DNA from: Desulfallas thermosapovorans DSM 6562 | GTDB taxonomy: Bacteria; Bacillota; Desulfotomaculia; Desulfotomaculales; Desulfallaceae | Assembly: GCF_008124625.1 (NCBI RefSeq) | Contig: NZ_VNHM01000007.1 | Coordinates: forward strand, 100,915 to 164,914 | Direction of reading: 5' to 3' | Length of the DNA: 64,000 nucleotides | Part shown: positions 44,068 through 53,567 of the stretch, one piece after another | Layout: every line of letters begins with the position of its first letter | How positions within the stretch are numbered: position 1 is the stretch's first letter | Made by a program: the position numbers and the translations under genes | The notes under the pieces: model-generated | Database searches by the model: none | What the model was told of the DNA's origin: nothing | Seen by the model: only the letters and a program-made list of their open reading frames with translations

Positions 44068-46047
44068 CTAGTCCTCTTTAATTACCATCAGCGGCTGGCC
44101 GTATTCCACGGCCTGGGCGTTCTCCACCAAAATCTGCACCACGGTGCCCGAAACCTCGGCTTCAATTTCATTCATCAGTTTCATGGCCTCCAGTATACAA
44201 AGGGTCTGACCCTTTTCCACCCGGGTGCCCACTTCCACGAAGGGATCGGCATCCGGGGCCGGGGCACGGTAAAAGGTGCCCACCATGGGCGCTTTAATTA
44301 CGGCACCTTCCGGTACTGCTACGGCTGCGGGAGGTTGGCAAGAGCCGGCTTTGCCGGCGTCCTTTACCACGCCCGGGGCTAAGGCAGTAGCTGCCGCCTT
44401 ACCGGCGGTGCAGGGGTCCGGTCCGGGCAAGGGGGAGCCCTCCCCACTCACTTCCGGCATAATTCCACCACTGCCGCAGGCACCGGTTTTTCTAATGGAC
44501 AGACTCACGTCCTGGCTCGCAAATGAAAACTCGGCGATATCAGTTTGATTTATTACATTGATTAATTCTTTAATCTGCTGAACATCCATATCATTAACCT
44601 CCCTGGTATTATCGAACGGTTTTGCTGTACCGGTTGCGGGTACCTGCCCGCCGCCATTTGGCAGCTTCGCTCCACCGCCGGTATTGGCGTTACCGGCGGC
44701 AGCACCGGCGACAGCATTATTATTGCGAGTTTCCCAAAACTTCCTGGTTATTTGGGGGAACAGGGAATAGCAAAGAATATCCTCATCTGATTTGGCGAGC
44801 CCCCTGGTTTCCAGTTTTATTTTCTCCAACTGGGGTTCCAGTAAATCGGCAGGGCGACAAGTAACCGGCTCTTGATCGCCCAGTACCCGGCGGGCCACCG
44901 CCTCGTCCAGGGGAGCCGGCGGACGGCCGTAGAGGCCCTGGATATAAGCTTTAACTTCACCGGGAATCAATTTATACCGTTCTCCGGTAAGCACGTTAAG
45001 CACGGCCTGGGTACCAACGATCTGGCTGGTGGGCGTCACCAGGGGCGGGTAACCCAGTTCCCGGCGCACCCTGGGAATCTCCTCCAGCACCCTGGGCAGC
45101 AGGTGGACCGATTTTTGTTCCCTGAGCTGGGAGACCAGGTTGGTGATCATACCACCGGGGACCTGGTGCTCGAACACCCGCATGTCGTTGATCCGGGTCA
45201 CGCCCCGGTCATACCCCTTTCGCTCCCGTAATTCCTCAAAATACCCTGCGATTTCAAACAGCAGTCCCATATCCAGCCCGGTATCGTACGGAGTGCCCTG
45301 CAGCGCCCGCACCACGGTTTCCACCGGAGGCTGGGAAGCCCCAAAGGCCAGGGGTACCGCCGCGGTATCAATTACATCCACCCCGGCCTCCACCGCCTTC
45401 AGGTAAGTGGCCAGGGCCAGGCCGCCGATATAGTGGCTGTGCAGTTGCACCGGCAGTCCCGGGCTTTGCTTTAGTTTACCCACCAAATCATAGGCCTGGT
45501 AGGGGGTTAACAGGCCGGCCATATCCTTGACACAAATGGAGTCAGCCCCCATTTCCGCCAGCTTTTCGGCGGTTTCCAAATAATGCCCGGTGGTATGTAC
45601 CGGGCTCACCGTATATACCACCGAGGCCTGAACGCGGGCACCCGCCCTTTTGCCTGCCCGCACCGCCGTTTCCATATTACGTATATCGTTCAAGGCATCA
45701 AAAACCCGGATGATGTCGATGCCGTTTTCCACCATCTTGAAAACGAATGCCTCCACCACATCATCCGGGTAATGCTGGTAACCTACCAGCGACTGTCCCC
45801 GCAGCAGCATTTGTAATGGCGTTCGTTTTATATATTTTTTTAAAGTACGCAGCCTTTCCCAGGGATCTTCATTGAGATAACGCAAACAAACATCAAAGGT
45901 AGCGCCGCCCCAGACCTCCAGCGAGTGGTAACCCACCGTGTCCAGCTTTTCTACAATGGGCAGCATATCCTCGATGCTCATCCTGGTGGCCCATAAACTT
46001 TGATGACCATCCCGCAGTGTTGTGTCGGTAATTTTTACCACAGCCAT
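44068..46047 (-). CDS. Fused carboxyltransferase (OadA/PycB/5S-like) and biotin carboxyl carrier protein
   Basis: 659 residues. Residues 1-470 are a PYC/OadA carboxyltransferase: [47 protein letters not shown] and [29 protein letters not shown]. Residues about 487-659 are a complete AccB-type carrier, [17 protein letters not shown], with an Ala/Pro linker and the biotinyl motif EAMKLM (Lys near 623). A GGGAGG and ATG (44589) lie in frame at the junction. ATG 46047 (GGAGGAG) is preferred over 46062. No OadB/OadG pump subunits are near, so pyruvate carboxylation or transcarboxylation is likelier than a sodium-pumping decarboxylase. Confidence 0.88.
   Translation of the reverse strand: MAVVKITDTTLRDGHQSLWATRMSIEDMLPIVEKLDTVGYHSLEVWGGATFDVCLRYLNEDPWERLRTLKKYIKRTPLQMLLRGQSLVGYQHYPDDVVEAFVFKMVENGIDIIRVFDALNDIRNMETAVRAGKRAGARVQASVVYTVSPVHTTGHYLETAEKLAEMGADSICVKDMAGLLTPYQAYDLVGKLKQSPGLPVQLHSHYIGGLALATYLKAVEAGVDVIDTAAVPLAFGASQPPVETVVRALQGTPYDTGLDMGLLFEIAGYFEELRERKGYDRGVTRINDMRVFEHQVPGGMITNLVSQLREQKSVHLLPRVLEEIPRVRRELGYPPLVTPTSQIVGTQAVLNVLTGERYKLIPGEVKAYIQGLYGRPPAPLDEAVARRVLGDQEPVTCRPADLLEPQLEKIKLETRGLAKSDEDILCYSLFPQITRKFWETRNNNAVAGAAAGNANTGGGAKLPNGGGQVPATGTAKPFDNTREVNDMDVQQIKELINVINQTDIAEFSFASQDVSLSIRKTGACGSGGIMPEVSGEGSPLPGPDPCTAGKAAATALAPGVVKDAGKAGSCQPPAAVAVPEGAVIKAPMVGTFYRAPAPDADPFVEVGTRVEKGQTLCILEAMKLMNEIEAEVSGTVVQILVENAQAVEYGQPLMVIKED
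44589..44603 (-). promoter_or_regulatory. accB: Internal RBS and ATG for the AccB-like part
   Basis: GGGAGGT (44603-44597) lies 7-8 nt before ATG 44589, in frame with the fusion. It would produce a separate 173-residue biotin carrier, the normal AccB size. It may be functional or a relic of an earlier gene border. Confidence 0.55.
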
Positions 46048-46175
46048 TAAAATCTCCTCCATAAAAAAGACAGGCTGCCGTCAGTTAACAACCTGATTCA
46101 TGAAATAAATTATATATCTGCATATGGAAAAATAAAATAGATTCAGCCCAAGTATACAATATATAAGCAAATTAC

Positions 46176-46187
46176 ACTGTATACAGT
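46176..46187. promoter_or_regulatory. 12-bp palindrome upstream of the carboxylase operon
   Basis: actgtatacagt, about 130 nt before the carboxyltransferase gene. Perfect dyad in an AT-rich spacer, similar in form to GntR-type operators. No regulator is seen nearby. Confidence 0.3.
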
Positions 46188-46235
46188 ACAATATATGCTC
46201 CGTGCCGGGACAAAGGGGGCACGGCGGCAAGCAAA

Positions 46236-46292
46236 ACAATGGGACGTTGAGTTTGTCTTGTCAAAATAAAACAAACGGAACGTCCCTGTGTC
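46236..46292. repeat. Short inverted-repeat element after spoIIIAH
   Basis: gggacgtt and aacgtccc (46242-46284 region) flank an inner pair gtttgt/acaaac around cttgtcaaaataaa. It lies between spoIIIAH (stop 46302) and the carboxylase genes. Looks like another REP-type unit; without a T run, terminator function is uncertain. Confidence 0.55.
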
Positions 46293-46301
46293 TTGCTATT
46301 G

Positions 46302-46907
46302 CTAGTTAGCCCTGGTTATTACAATGACGCCTTCTTCGGGGACACCGGTGGTTTTGGACACCAGCCCCGCAATGGTGGTGTTATCCGTATCAATAGCCAT
46401 ATCTTTGCCGGGTCGCAGTATCACCGTAACGGTATCGCTATCTAAAAACACGGCAGCATCCTGGTAGCCCTTGGCCCGAATCAAATTTTCCAACTCCATT
46501 TCCTGGGATATCTTGCTGCTCAGCATCATCAATCTCTCCTGGGCAGTTTTCCGAACCTCTTCATCCGCCTCCGAAGCCAGCACTTCCCGCAGGGTTTCCA
46601 TCTCTTTACCCCGGGCCTGTTCCAGGCTCATGCGGGCTTCGACAAAGTAAGAGCTGCCTGTTGTGTTATCAACATCATTCATAATTGTCTGGTCAACAAC
46701 CTGTGCTTCACCGGGCCCCATATCCCCTGCCTCATCATCGCTTTCAGGATGGGAAAGGGTTACTGTGGCAGCGGTGGAGGGCTTATCCTCCAAACCCAAC
46801 ATTTTTTCGGCCAGGCCGCTAAAACCCGCCACGCATAAAATAATACCCACCAGCAAAAGAACCGCCAGCAATATTTTATTGCGATCCAACTTTATTATTG
46901 TAATCAC
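46302..46907 (-). CDS. spoIIIAH: Stage III sporulation protein AH
   Basis: 201 residues: an N-terminal membrane helix (ILLAVLLLVGIILCVAGFSG) and a secreted domain (about 85-201) of the ring-building-motif/YscJ-like fold (EMETLREVLASEADEEVRKTAQERLMMLSS, TVTVILRP). In the mother-cell membrane it pairs with forespore SpoIIQ to form the feeding-tube channel. No spoIIQ is in the window. GTG 46907 with GGAGG 9 nt upstream. Last gene of spoIIIA. Confidence 0.9.
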   Translation of the reverse strand: MITIIKLDRNKILLAVLLLVGIILCVAGFSGLAEKMLGLEDKPSTAATVTLSHPESDDEAGDMGPGEAQVVDQTIMNDVDNTTGSSYFVEARMSLEQARGKEMETLREVLASEADEEVRKTAQERLMMLSSKISQEMELENLIRAKGYQDAAVFLDSDTVTVILRPGKDMAIDTDNTTIAGLVSKTTGVPEEGVIVITRAN

Positions 46908-46963
46908 TGTTAAAAACCTCCTCCCGGGACATGTGCTGTCCTGCTTTACTCACCAACGTGCAC

Positions 46964-47569
46964 CTATGCCCCCTTTTTCATGGGCAGCACGATAATTTTA
47001 TGCGGTTCCACACCCAGCGCCACCTGTACCGCCCGGAACAAATCGGCCTTCACTCGGGGGATACCCGCCCCCTGGGCCACCACCATGATACCGGCCACAT
47101 CAGGGGCCACTTGTTTTTTCACCACGGGTTCTTCCAGTCCCTGATTCCCCCTGGCCATCACCACTGTGCTGGTGTCGGTATTTTCGGTAATCTGCCGGGA
47201 ACCGCCGCTCTGGTCATTCTCCCGGGTAGTCTTAAGCCCGGTGGTGGTGTTGATGGCATAATCGTGGTTGGTAGAGGCGGCCAGTTGTACAGTTACTTCC
47301 ACCCGACCGGCTCCGGCCACCTGTTCCAGCATTTGGCGCAGTTCACCGGCCAATTCCTTTTCTTCCCTGGTCATGAGGGAACTTGTAATGGCACCGGGTT
47401 CACCGGTGCCAGCCGTCGCACCGGTATCCGGCGGGTTTTTCCCGGCACCGGATTTAATGCTGTCGCTGTCGCAACTACCCACCAAGATCAACATAACACC
47501 CAGCATAAATAACAAAGCCATTAACCCGAATTTTTTATGCTTGGGATGAAAAATATCCGGTATGTTCAT
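46964..47569 (-). CDS. spoIIIAG: Stage III sporulation protein AG
   Basis: 201 residues: an N-terminal membrane helix (FGLMALLFMLGVMLILVGS) and a periplasm-facing ring domain with EKELAGELRQMLEQVAGAGRVEVTVQLAASTNHDYAINTTTGLKTTREND. The domain forms a 30-mer ring in Bacillus. ATG 47569. Starts 21 nt after spoIIIAF. Confidence 0.9.
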   Translation of the reverse strand: MNIPDIFHPKHKKFGLMALLFMLGVMLILVGSCDSDSIKSGAGKNPPDTGATAGTGEPGAITSSLMTREEKELAGELRQMLEQVAGAGRVEVTVQLAASTNHDYAINTTTGLKTTRENDQSGGSRQITENTDTSTVVMARGNQGLEEPVVKKQVAPDVAGIMVVAQGAGIPRVKADLFRAVQVALGVEPHKIIVLPMKKGA

Positions 47570-47590
47570 ATCATCACCTCGCCATGGTAA

Positions 47591-48262
47591 TTAAAGATCC
47601 CGAAACTCATATTTGACCTGATCCCGCCGCAGGTTATAGAATTCAGCCACCATCGCGGCTTGACCGGCAGCCGCCCTTTCCTGTTCAGGTGTAACCGCCG
47701 GGGCGGGAGACTCTTTACCCGCAACATCTCCTCCCTTTATATCAACCACCACGGGCTGCACCCCTAAATCTCCACCCGCGTCCTGGTCCGCTTGACGTGC
47801 TCCGTCGCCGGCGCTTTGGCTGGAAGGCGTGTTGTCTCCATCCGCGGCGGCAAAAACAATGTTTATTTCCTCTATGGCGCTGTTCTCATCAACCGTCACC
47901 CGGGCGTCCAGCACCTGCAGTTCCCCATTCATCCGGGCCAGTGCAAGCACCTGACCGGAAAGGGCCTTGCTATACTGCTGCACCGCCAGCTCCCGGTCTT
48001 CCCGCGCCAACCCTTGTCCGGCGGCCATAATATCATCCAGGGGAGGCGCACCGCTGTCCACAGCGGTAACCGCGGGTATGTCCCGCACAAGATCGCTATG
48101 AATCACCCCGGCTGCCGCCTGCATCACCGCCATGATGATCAAAAGCCCCATGACCATCTTGACATAACGGCGCATGTCACCGCCGGGCAGCAGCATTTCC
48201 ACCAGCACGGCCAGCACCACAATAACGATAATGGTTTGTATCAATTCCCGCAGTACATCCAT
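47591..48262 (-). CDS. spoIIIAF: Stage III sporulation protein AF
   Basis: 223 residues, two N-terminal membrane helices (LIQTIIVIVVLAVLVEMLL; MVMGLLIIMAVMQAAAGV) and a soluble C-terminal part with an Asp/Ala/Gly-rich low-complexity linker (ADGDNTPSSQSAGDGARQADQDAGGDLG). Family member by position and topology; longer than usual because of the linker. Confidence 0.87.
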   Translation of the reverse strand: MDVLRELIQTIIVIVVLAVLVEMLLPGGDMRRYVKMVMGLLIIMAVMQAAAGVIHSDLVRDIPAVTAVDSGAPPLDDIMAAGQGLAREDRELAVQQYSKALSGQVLALARMNGELQVLDARVTVDENSAIEEINIVFAAADGDNTPSSQSAGDGARQADQDAGGDLGVQPVVVDIKGGDVAGKESPAPAVTPEQERAAAGQAAMVAEFYNLRRDQVKYEFRDL

Positions 48263-48282
48263 GCTACCGGCCCCTTTCCCGC

Positions 48283-49473
48283 TTAATGCAGCATGACCGT
48301 TATATTACCCAGGCCCACCACTATGGCCAGGGCAAAAAAGAACAGCAATCCCACCATGGCCACGGCGGCAAAAACGGTAATCAAGCTGTTGCCCAGGCCG
48401 TTCAGACAGTCGCTGATTCTTTCCTCACCAACGGGTTGAATAACCGCCCCGGCCAGTTTATAAATAAAGGCGATGGTGATTATTTTTACCAGGGGGATGA
48501 CCAGTATCATGATGATAATAAGCACCCCGGCAATGCCCACCGCGTTTTTGATCAGCAGCGAAGAGCGAATCACCGCCCCCAGCGCATCACTGAAAACACC
48601 GCCCACCACGGGTATAAAGGTGTCGGTGGCAAACTTGGCCGTGCGGAAGGTTACACTGTCCCCCACAGCTCCGGCCACCCCCTGAATAGCCATGATACCA
48701 AGGAATATGGTACTTAAAAGCCCCATTAAACCCATGGCGGCTCCTTTGAGCAGCCCGGCCAACCTGGAGACCTGAAATTGTTTGGACAACCCGCTAACTA
48801 TCTCCAGCACTGCTGAAAAAAATATCAGAGGTAAGATGACATTCTTGATTACGGTGCCGAAGGTGGCGATGGTGATAAAAATAAGGGGGTGAAATATGGC
48901 GGCCGAGGCAATGCCCCCCACGGCCACCAGCAGCGTCAGCAAAAGCGGCAGCAGGGCCTGCATAAAGGTGACCATTTTATCCACCACTTCCCGGCCCAAT
49001 TGGATGGTCATGGTAAAGGAGCCCACGGCAATGGTGACCAGAACCAGATAAGCCACCATATGGGTCAGTTGCCCGGTGGTACCCTTTTCGAAGGCGCCGG
49101 TAATATTCTGCAACACCGCGCAAATTACAGCCAGCACCACCAGCTTGCCCAGCAGCGCGGAATTGGCCACTACTTCGCGAAATATATAACTAATACACCG
49201 GTTAAATACCTCGGTGGGTTGCAGTGATATTTGGCCCGTGGCCAGACCCGTAACCAGTGCCTTAAAATCAGTCTCGGGCAGCGCGCTTTGCAAATCATGA
49301 TCCATCCGGTTTACAAACTGTTGAATCTCTTCCATGTCCAGCCTGCCCGCCTGCTCGTCCAGTCCCCCGGGGATATCCGGCGCGGCCCAGGCAGCCAGGG
49401 GCAGGGCCAAGGCCAGAAAAATATGCAGTATGAACAACAAAAGCGTGCACCGGATGCGGCATATCAAGCTCAA
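48283..49473 (-). CDS. spoIIIAE: Stage III sporulation protein AE
   Basis: About 396 residues with a signal-like N-terminus (LLLFILHIFLALALPLAAWA) and seven to eight transmembrane helices (LLGKLVVLAVICAVLQNITG, MVAYLVLVTIAVGSFTMTI, LLPLLLTLLVAVGGIAS, FAAVAMVGLLFFFALAIVVGL). The largest membrane subunit of the SpoIIIA channel. The first ATG (49479) abuts GGGGGG without a gap, so TTG 49473 is the more likely start. Confidence 0.92.
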   Translation of the reverse strand: MSLICRIRCTLLLFILHIFLALALPLAAWAAPDIPGGLDEQAGRLDMEEIQQFVNRMDHDLQSALPETDFKALVTGLATGQISLQPTEVFNRCISYIFREVVANSALLGKLVVLAVICAVLQNITGAFEKGTTGQLTHMVAYLVLVTIAVGSFTMTIQLGREVVDKMVTFMQALLPLLLTLLVAVGGIASAAIFHPLIFITIATFGTVIKNVILPLIFFSAVLEIVSGLSKQFQVSRLAGLLKGAAMGLMGLLSTIFLGIMAIQGVAGAVGDSVTFRTAKFATDTFIPVVGGVFSDALGAVIRSSLLIKNAVGIAGVLIIIMILVIPLVKIITIAFIYKLAGAVIQPVGEERISDCLNGLGNSLITVFAAVAMVGLLFFFALAIVVGLGNITVMLH

Positions 49474-49485
49474 TCTCATCCCCCC

Positions 49486-49872
49486 TTACGGTATCAACCT
49501 CAGCAGGGCCTGCAGCACCGCCACCATGATCGGTACCGCCAACACCAGCACCAACACTTTGGCGGCCAATTCCACTTTGGTGGCAAAGGCTCCTTGATCG
49601 GCGTCCCGGCATATCTGGGCGATAAAATCGGCGATATAAGCGATACCGATGATTTTCAACAATGTACCCAGGTATACCGAGCTAATGTCCGCCCTGTCGG
49701 ACAACTGTTTCAGCACGTCCACAACCGCGCCTATTTTGCCCAGCACCAGCAGGAATATGACCACACCCACCGCAATACTGAGCAGCACTGCCATGGGCGG
49801 TGACTTTTGCTTCAGCACCACGGCCAGCACCGCACCGGTCAGGGCGATACCGGATACCTGCAAAATATCCAT
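49486..49872 (-). CDS. spoIIIAD: Stage III sporulation protein AD
   Basis: 128 residues, three to four membrane helices (GIALTGAVLAVVLK, MAVLLSIAVGVVIFLLVLGKIGAVV, VLVLVLAVPIMVAVLQALLRLI). Typical length and place in the operon. ATG 49872. Confidence 0.92.
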   Translation of the reverse strand: MDILQVSGIALTGAVLAVVLKQKSPPMAVLLSIAVGVVIFLLVLGKIGAVVDVLKQLSDRADISSVYLGTLLKIIGIAYIADFIAQICRDADQGAFATKVELAAKVLVLVLAVPIMVAVLQALLRLIP

Positions 49873-49883
49873 AGCACCACCGC

Positions 49884-50087
49884 CTAGAATAATTTAAAAA
49901 CTGTCTTTACCTCGTCGAAAAGGGTGCCCAGCATTTGGATCACCATGATCAACACCACTGCAATACCCGTAAGGGTCACTGCAAAACCATAGTCCTCTTT
50001 GCCGGAATTTTTCAGCACCATATGCGCCACGGCCACCAGTATACCAATACCGGCAATTTTAAATATTAAATCTATGTTGGCACCCAA
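49884..50087 (-). CDS. spoIIIAC: Stage III sporulation protein AC
   Basis: 67 residues with two hydrophobic helices (DLIFKIAGIGILVAVAHMVL; FAVTLTGIAVVLIMVIQMLG). TTG 50087 with GGAGG 8 nt upstream gives the family-size product starting MGANIDLIFK. A longer frame to 50123 overlaps spoIIIAB and lacks an RBS. Confidence 0.9.
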   Translation of the reverse strand: MGANIDLIFKIAGIGILVAVAHMVLKNSGKEDYGFAVTLTGIAVVLIMVIQMLGTLFDEVKTVFKLF

Positions 50088-50103
50088 TGAACACTCCTCC
50101 TTT

Positions 50104-50622
50104 TTAGTAAAGGGCCAGAACAATAATTAACCCGCCCAGCAAACCCAAATAGTTCCACATTCTAACATTTTTAGCCGCTGCGTCATCCGCCGCCACCAGG
50201 GCGGTTTTTAACTGCTCCGCAGCCAGTCGCAGGTGTTTACCCTGGTCTTCCCGGTCGGAAATGCCAATGCTGTTGCCCAGACCTCCCAGTACAGCCAAGT
50301 CACCGGAACTCAGGGCGCTGCCGGGGCCATGGGTCCTTAAAGCGGCGTGCCAGGCTTCCCTGGCGGAACAACCCGTGTGGGCACCGAGAGCACCGGATAC
50401 CTGCCGGAAGAAAGAGGCTGCCGGGGACCCCACCTGTTCCGCCACCCTGCCCAGCGCCTCGGGCAGCGGCGTAGCGGCATAGGTAATTTCGGTTTCCAAT
50501 AGCTGCAAAGCTGCGATAAACTGCCGCAGTTCCACCGGGCGGCGGGCATATCCCCTGGACACCCACCACCCGGCCAACCCGCTGCTGGCCACCACCAGCA
50601 GCCCCCCAATTAGTTTCAGCAC
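50104..50622 (-). CDS. spoIIIAB: Stage III sporulation protein AB
   Basis: 172 residues: membrane helices at both ends (LIGGLLVVASSGLAGWWVSR; YLGLLGGLIIVLALY) and a cytoplasmic GspF-like helical domain (RPVELRQFIAALQLLETEITYAATPLPEALGRVAEQVG). GTG 50622, overlapping spoIIIAA by 7 nt. Confidence 0.92.
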   Translation of the reverse strand: MLKLIGGLLVVASSGLAGWWVSRGYARRPVELRQFIAALQLLETEITYAATPLPEALGRVAEQVGSPAASFFRQVSGALGAHTGCSAREAWHAALRTHGPGSALSSGDLAVLGGLGNSIGISDREDQGKHLRLAAEQLKTALVAADDAAAKNVRMWNYLGLLGGLIIVLALY

Positions 50623-51653
50623 GTATTCACCCCCATCTTGGGCAGATCCGCACCGCTGAAAATCTTCTCCACCGTGCCCACACCCCGGGAACGGCCTAAA
50701 AGCACAAAACGTTCAATAACATTAAGCTGAAGAAGGTATTTTAATGCCGGGCGGTTGGCCAATTCCCGCAGTGATGAACCGTGTATGGTAACAATGACGC
50801 GCACCCCGGCGTTAAACACCTCTTCCAGCGCGTGAATATCCTCCATGCGTCCAATTTCGTCGGTAACAATCACATCCGGCGACATGGCCCGCAGCAGCAT
50901 CATCATCCCCTGGGCTTTGGGACAACCGTCCAGCACATCGGTTCTCACCCCCACATCCATCTGGGGTACCCCGCGGTGGCACCCGGCAATTTCTGAACGC
51001 TCGTCCACCACACCCACGGTGCGCCCGGCAAAATGCAAACCCGGTGAACCGTTGCTTACCTGGCGCACCAGGTCCCGCAGCAGGGTTGTTTTGCCGCACC
51101 GGGGCGGTGAAAAAATAACGGTATGATAAACATTGTTTACTTTACGGTCAATCAAATGTTTAAATAATCCATCGGCCACCCCTTTTATCTCCCTGCAGAC
51201 ACGAATGTTCAGCCCCGAAAGATATTTCAGTGTTTTTACCCGGCCTTTATCCAGCACGGCCTTTCCCGTTAAACCAACTCTGTGGCCGCCGGGCAAAGTA
51301 ACATAACCGTTTCTCAGTTCCTCCTCCAATGCATACATGGAGGAACCGCTGATATTGTGCAGCACCCTTTCCAGGTCGGCCGCATTAACCGTGTAAGCCC
51401 CGGATGGCACCGTTACCGGCGCACCGTCCTGCCGTATAAAATAATCACATCCCTCCACTCCCAGCATTAAAGGCCTGTCCCGCCGCAGCCTGATTTCCTC
51501 CAACCCGGCCAGGTAACGGGACGGAACCTGGCCGATCATTCTGGCCAGATTGGGTGGGAGAACAGGCATTATTTGCCGCCACGCCCCGGCACCGGCTGTG
51601 CACCGGGCGGGTCCGGCGGGGCCGGGAATTGTTCTGGTTATTGTATTACTCAC
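50616..51653 (-). CDS. spoIIIAA: Stage III sporulation protein AA (ATPase)
   Basis: About 345 residues. P-loop ATPase: Walker A TVIFSPPRCGKTTLLRDLVRQ (about 186-206 from GTG), GVVDERSEIAGCHRGVPQMDVGVRTDVLDGCPKAQGMMMLLRAMSPDVIVTDEIG as Walker B and sensor. It is thought to power the channel. GTG 51653 lies 10 nt after GGAGG; ATG 51662 directly abuts it. First gene of the operon. GCATATT at 51743-51737 matches a sigma-E -35 box, but its -10 partner is poor. Confidence 0.92.
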   Translation of the reverse strand: MSNTITRTIPGPAGPARCTAGAGAWRQIMPVLPPNLARMIGQVPSRYLAGLEEIRLRRDRPLMLGVEGCDYFIRQDGAPVTVPSGAYTVNAADLERVLHNISGSSMYALEEELRNGYVTLPGGHRVGLTGKAVLDKGRVKTLKYLSGLNIRVCREIKGVADGLFKHLIDRKVNNVYHTVIFSPPRCGKTTLLRDLVRQVSNGSPGLHFAGRTVGVVDERSEIAGCHRGVPQMDVGVRTDVLDGCPKAQGMMMLLRAMSPDVIVTDEIGRMEDIHALEEVFNAGVRVIVTIHGSSLRELANRPALKYLLQLNVIERFVLLGRSRGVGTVEKIFSGADLPKMGVNTC

Positions 51654-51754
51654 TTTTCGCATCCCTCCAGGTTGCTGTCATATATAAACCACAGCCCGTC
51701 CCCGGTTATTTAATAATTTATTTACGGCATTGGAAAAATATGCCCTGAAAACAC

Positions 51755-51800
51755 AAAAAACAGGTCGCTGTTCATAAGCCAAAACAGCAACCTGTCTTTT
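51755..51800 (-). terminator. Hairpin terminator, effectively bidirectional
   Basis: ACAGGT(C)GCTGTT pairs with AACAGC(A)ACCTGT (51760-51772, 51783-51795). T runs follow on both strands (TTTTTTG on minus, CTTTTTAG on plus). It ends the flavoprotein gene about 80 nt upstream and protects the spoIIIA operon from read-through. Confidence 0.85.
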
Positions 51801-51878
51801 TAGTTTGTAAAAATTTTATAGAGCGTTAATTCATTTACTTCATGACAACAGTTTTACATACACACCCGGCGGCCGGGC

Positions 51879-53567
51879 TTACAGGTCGTAGGGCCAGGCT
51901 TGCAGGCCGCCCTCCACGTATTTGACATCTTTAAACCCGGCACCCTTAAGGGTACGCAATGCTTCATAGCTGCGGGTACCCAGGGCACAAACCGCCACGA
52001 TTTCCTTATCCCGGGGAATCTCTTCTATTCTTTCGCGCAAATCGCCCAGTACCACCAGTTTGACCCGGTCATCCTTGAGGCGGCGCATTTTAAACTGGGG
52101 CTCGGTGCGCACATCCAAAATGACCATATCGTCGCCTCGGTCCATTTTCTGCTTCAGCTCTTGCACCGTAATGGTCTCCGCCAGCCCGGCCAATTTGTTG
52201 CGGATAATATTGGCGGTGTGCATGCTCACATCAATGGGAGTGGCAAAGGGCGGCGCGTAACCGAGGTCGACATCAAATAACTGCTCCACGGTGGCGCCCA
52301 TGGTGATGGCCGTGGCCACCACATCGATGCGCTTGACGGCGTCCCCCTGGCCCAGCGCCTGGGCACCCAGGATCTTACCCGTATCTTTTTCGGTAACCAT
52401 CTTCATCAGCACCATGCCGTGCCCGGGATGGTAGTGGGTGCGGTCAAAGCCATGGTATATGGCGGTTACCACCTGGTAGCCCAAATCCCGGGCCTGTTTT
52501 TCGCTCAGTCCGGTGCGGCCGATGTTAAAGCCCATGGTATGCAGCACCCCGGTGGCCAGAATACCCCGGAAAACCTCATTGCCCCCGGCCACATTGTCGC
52601 CCACTACACGGCCCTGCCGGTTGGCATAGGTGGCCAGCGGCACAAATACCTTTTTGCCGCTTACCAGGTGGGTATTTTCCACACAATCGCCCAGGGCGTA
52701 AATATCCGGGTCGCTGGTCTGCATATGGTCATTGACGGCAATGGCACCGGTTTCGCCAATGGTCAGGCCGGCATCCCTGGCCAGCTGCACGTTGGGACGC
52801 ACGCCAACGGAAACCACCACCAGCTCGGTATCAATGGTGCCCTGGTCGGTAACCACCGAGGTTACCCGGCCCTCTTCGTCCCCTTCCAGTTTTAAAACCT
52901 TGTGCCCCAGATAAAATTCCAGGCCCTGGTCCGTTAATTTTTTAGCCAGTACCTCGGCCATATCCTTGTCCAGCACGCCGGGTAAAATCTGGTCCTGCAG
53001 TTCCACCACAGAGCAGAACATATGTAGCTTCATCAGGGCGTCCGCTGTTTCCATACCGATAAAACCGGCACCGATGATAACAGCCTCGCCGCCTTCCATC
53101 TCACCCAGGTACTCCTTGATTTGACGGGCATCGTCGGGATGGTTCAGCTTGTACACACCCTTCAGGTTCAGGCCTTCTATGGGCGGCACAAAGGGCTGGG
53201 CACCGGTGGCCAGCACCAGCTTGTCATAGGGAACGGTGTATTTCTCACCGGTCTCCAGGTTTTCCACATGTACTTCTTTTTTATCCCGGTCTATGGATTT
53301 GGCTTCGGTGCGGGTAATTACACGAACACCCTTTTCACGCCAGAAGTATTCTTCGTCTCTGATTACACCATAAGTGGTTTCAAACAAGTGGTCGAATTTA
53401 TGCACTTCACCGGCTAAATAAAAAGGCATACCACATCCCGCGTAGGAAATTAGTTTGCCTTTCTCTATAATGGTAATTTCTGCATCGGGGTTAACTCTAC
53501 GGGCCCTGGCGGCTGCTTTGGGACCTGCGGCCACGCCGCCAATAATCACTATTTTCTGAGCGCTCAT
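51879..53567 (-). CDS. CoA-disulfide/persulfide reductase with C-terminal rhodanese domain
   Basis: 562 residues. FAD-binding IVIIGGVAAGPKAAARARR at the start, the active-site Cys45 in SYAGCGMPFYL (CoADR type), NAD-binding EAVIIGAGFIGMETADALM, a dimerisation domain, then a rhodanese domain from about 460 with Cys527 in VCALGTRSYEA. Such fusions (NADH-dependent persulfide reductase, Npsr) reduce polysulfide or CoA persulfides, fitting a sulfur-metabolising anaerobe. Monocistronic: terminator after it; about 320 nt with an AT-rich spacer before it. Confidence 0.88.
   Translation of the reverse strand: MSAQKIVIIGGVAAGPKAAARARRVNPDAEITIIEKGKLISYAGCGMPFYLAGEVHKFDHLFETTYGVIRDEEYFWREKGVRVITRTEAKSIDRDKKEVHVENLETGEKYTVPYDKLVLATGAQPFVPPIEGLNLKGVYKLNHPDDARQIKEYLGEMEGGEAVIIGAGFIGMETADALMKLHMFCSVVELQDQILPGVLDKDMAEVLAKKLTDQGLEFYLGHKVLKLEGDEEGRVTSVVTDQGTIDTELVVVSVGVRPNVQLARDAGLTIGETGAIAVNDHMQTSDPDIYALGDCVENTHLVSGKKVFVPLATYANRQGRVVGDNVAGGNEVFRGILATGVLHTMGFNIGRTGLSEKQARDLGYQVVTAIYHGFDRTHYHPGHGMVLMKMVTEKDTGKILGAQALGQGDAVKRIDVVATAITMGATVEQLFDVDLGYAPPFATPIDVSMHTANIIRNKLAGLAETITVQELKQKMDRGDDMVILDVRTEPQFKMRRLKDDRVKLVVLGDLRERIEEIPRDKEIVAVCALGTRSYEALRTLKGAGFKDVKYVEGGLQAWPYDL

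Noticed and set aside
44068..46047. Sodium-pumping oxaloacetate decarboxylase
   Set aside because: No beta or gamma membrane subunit nearby and accC is adjacent, so a carboxylase or transcarboxylase fits better.
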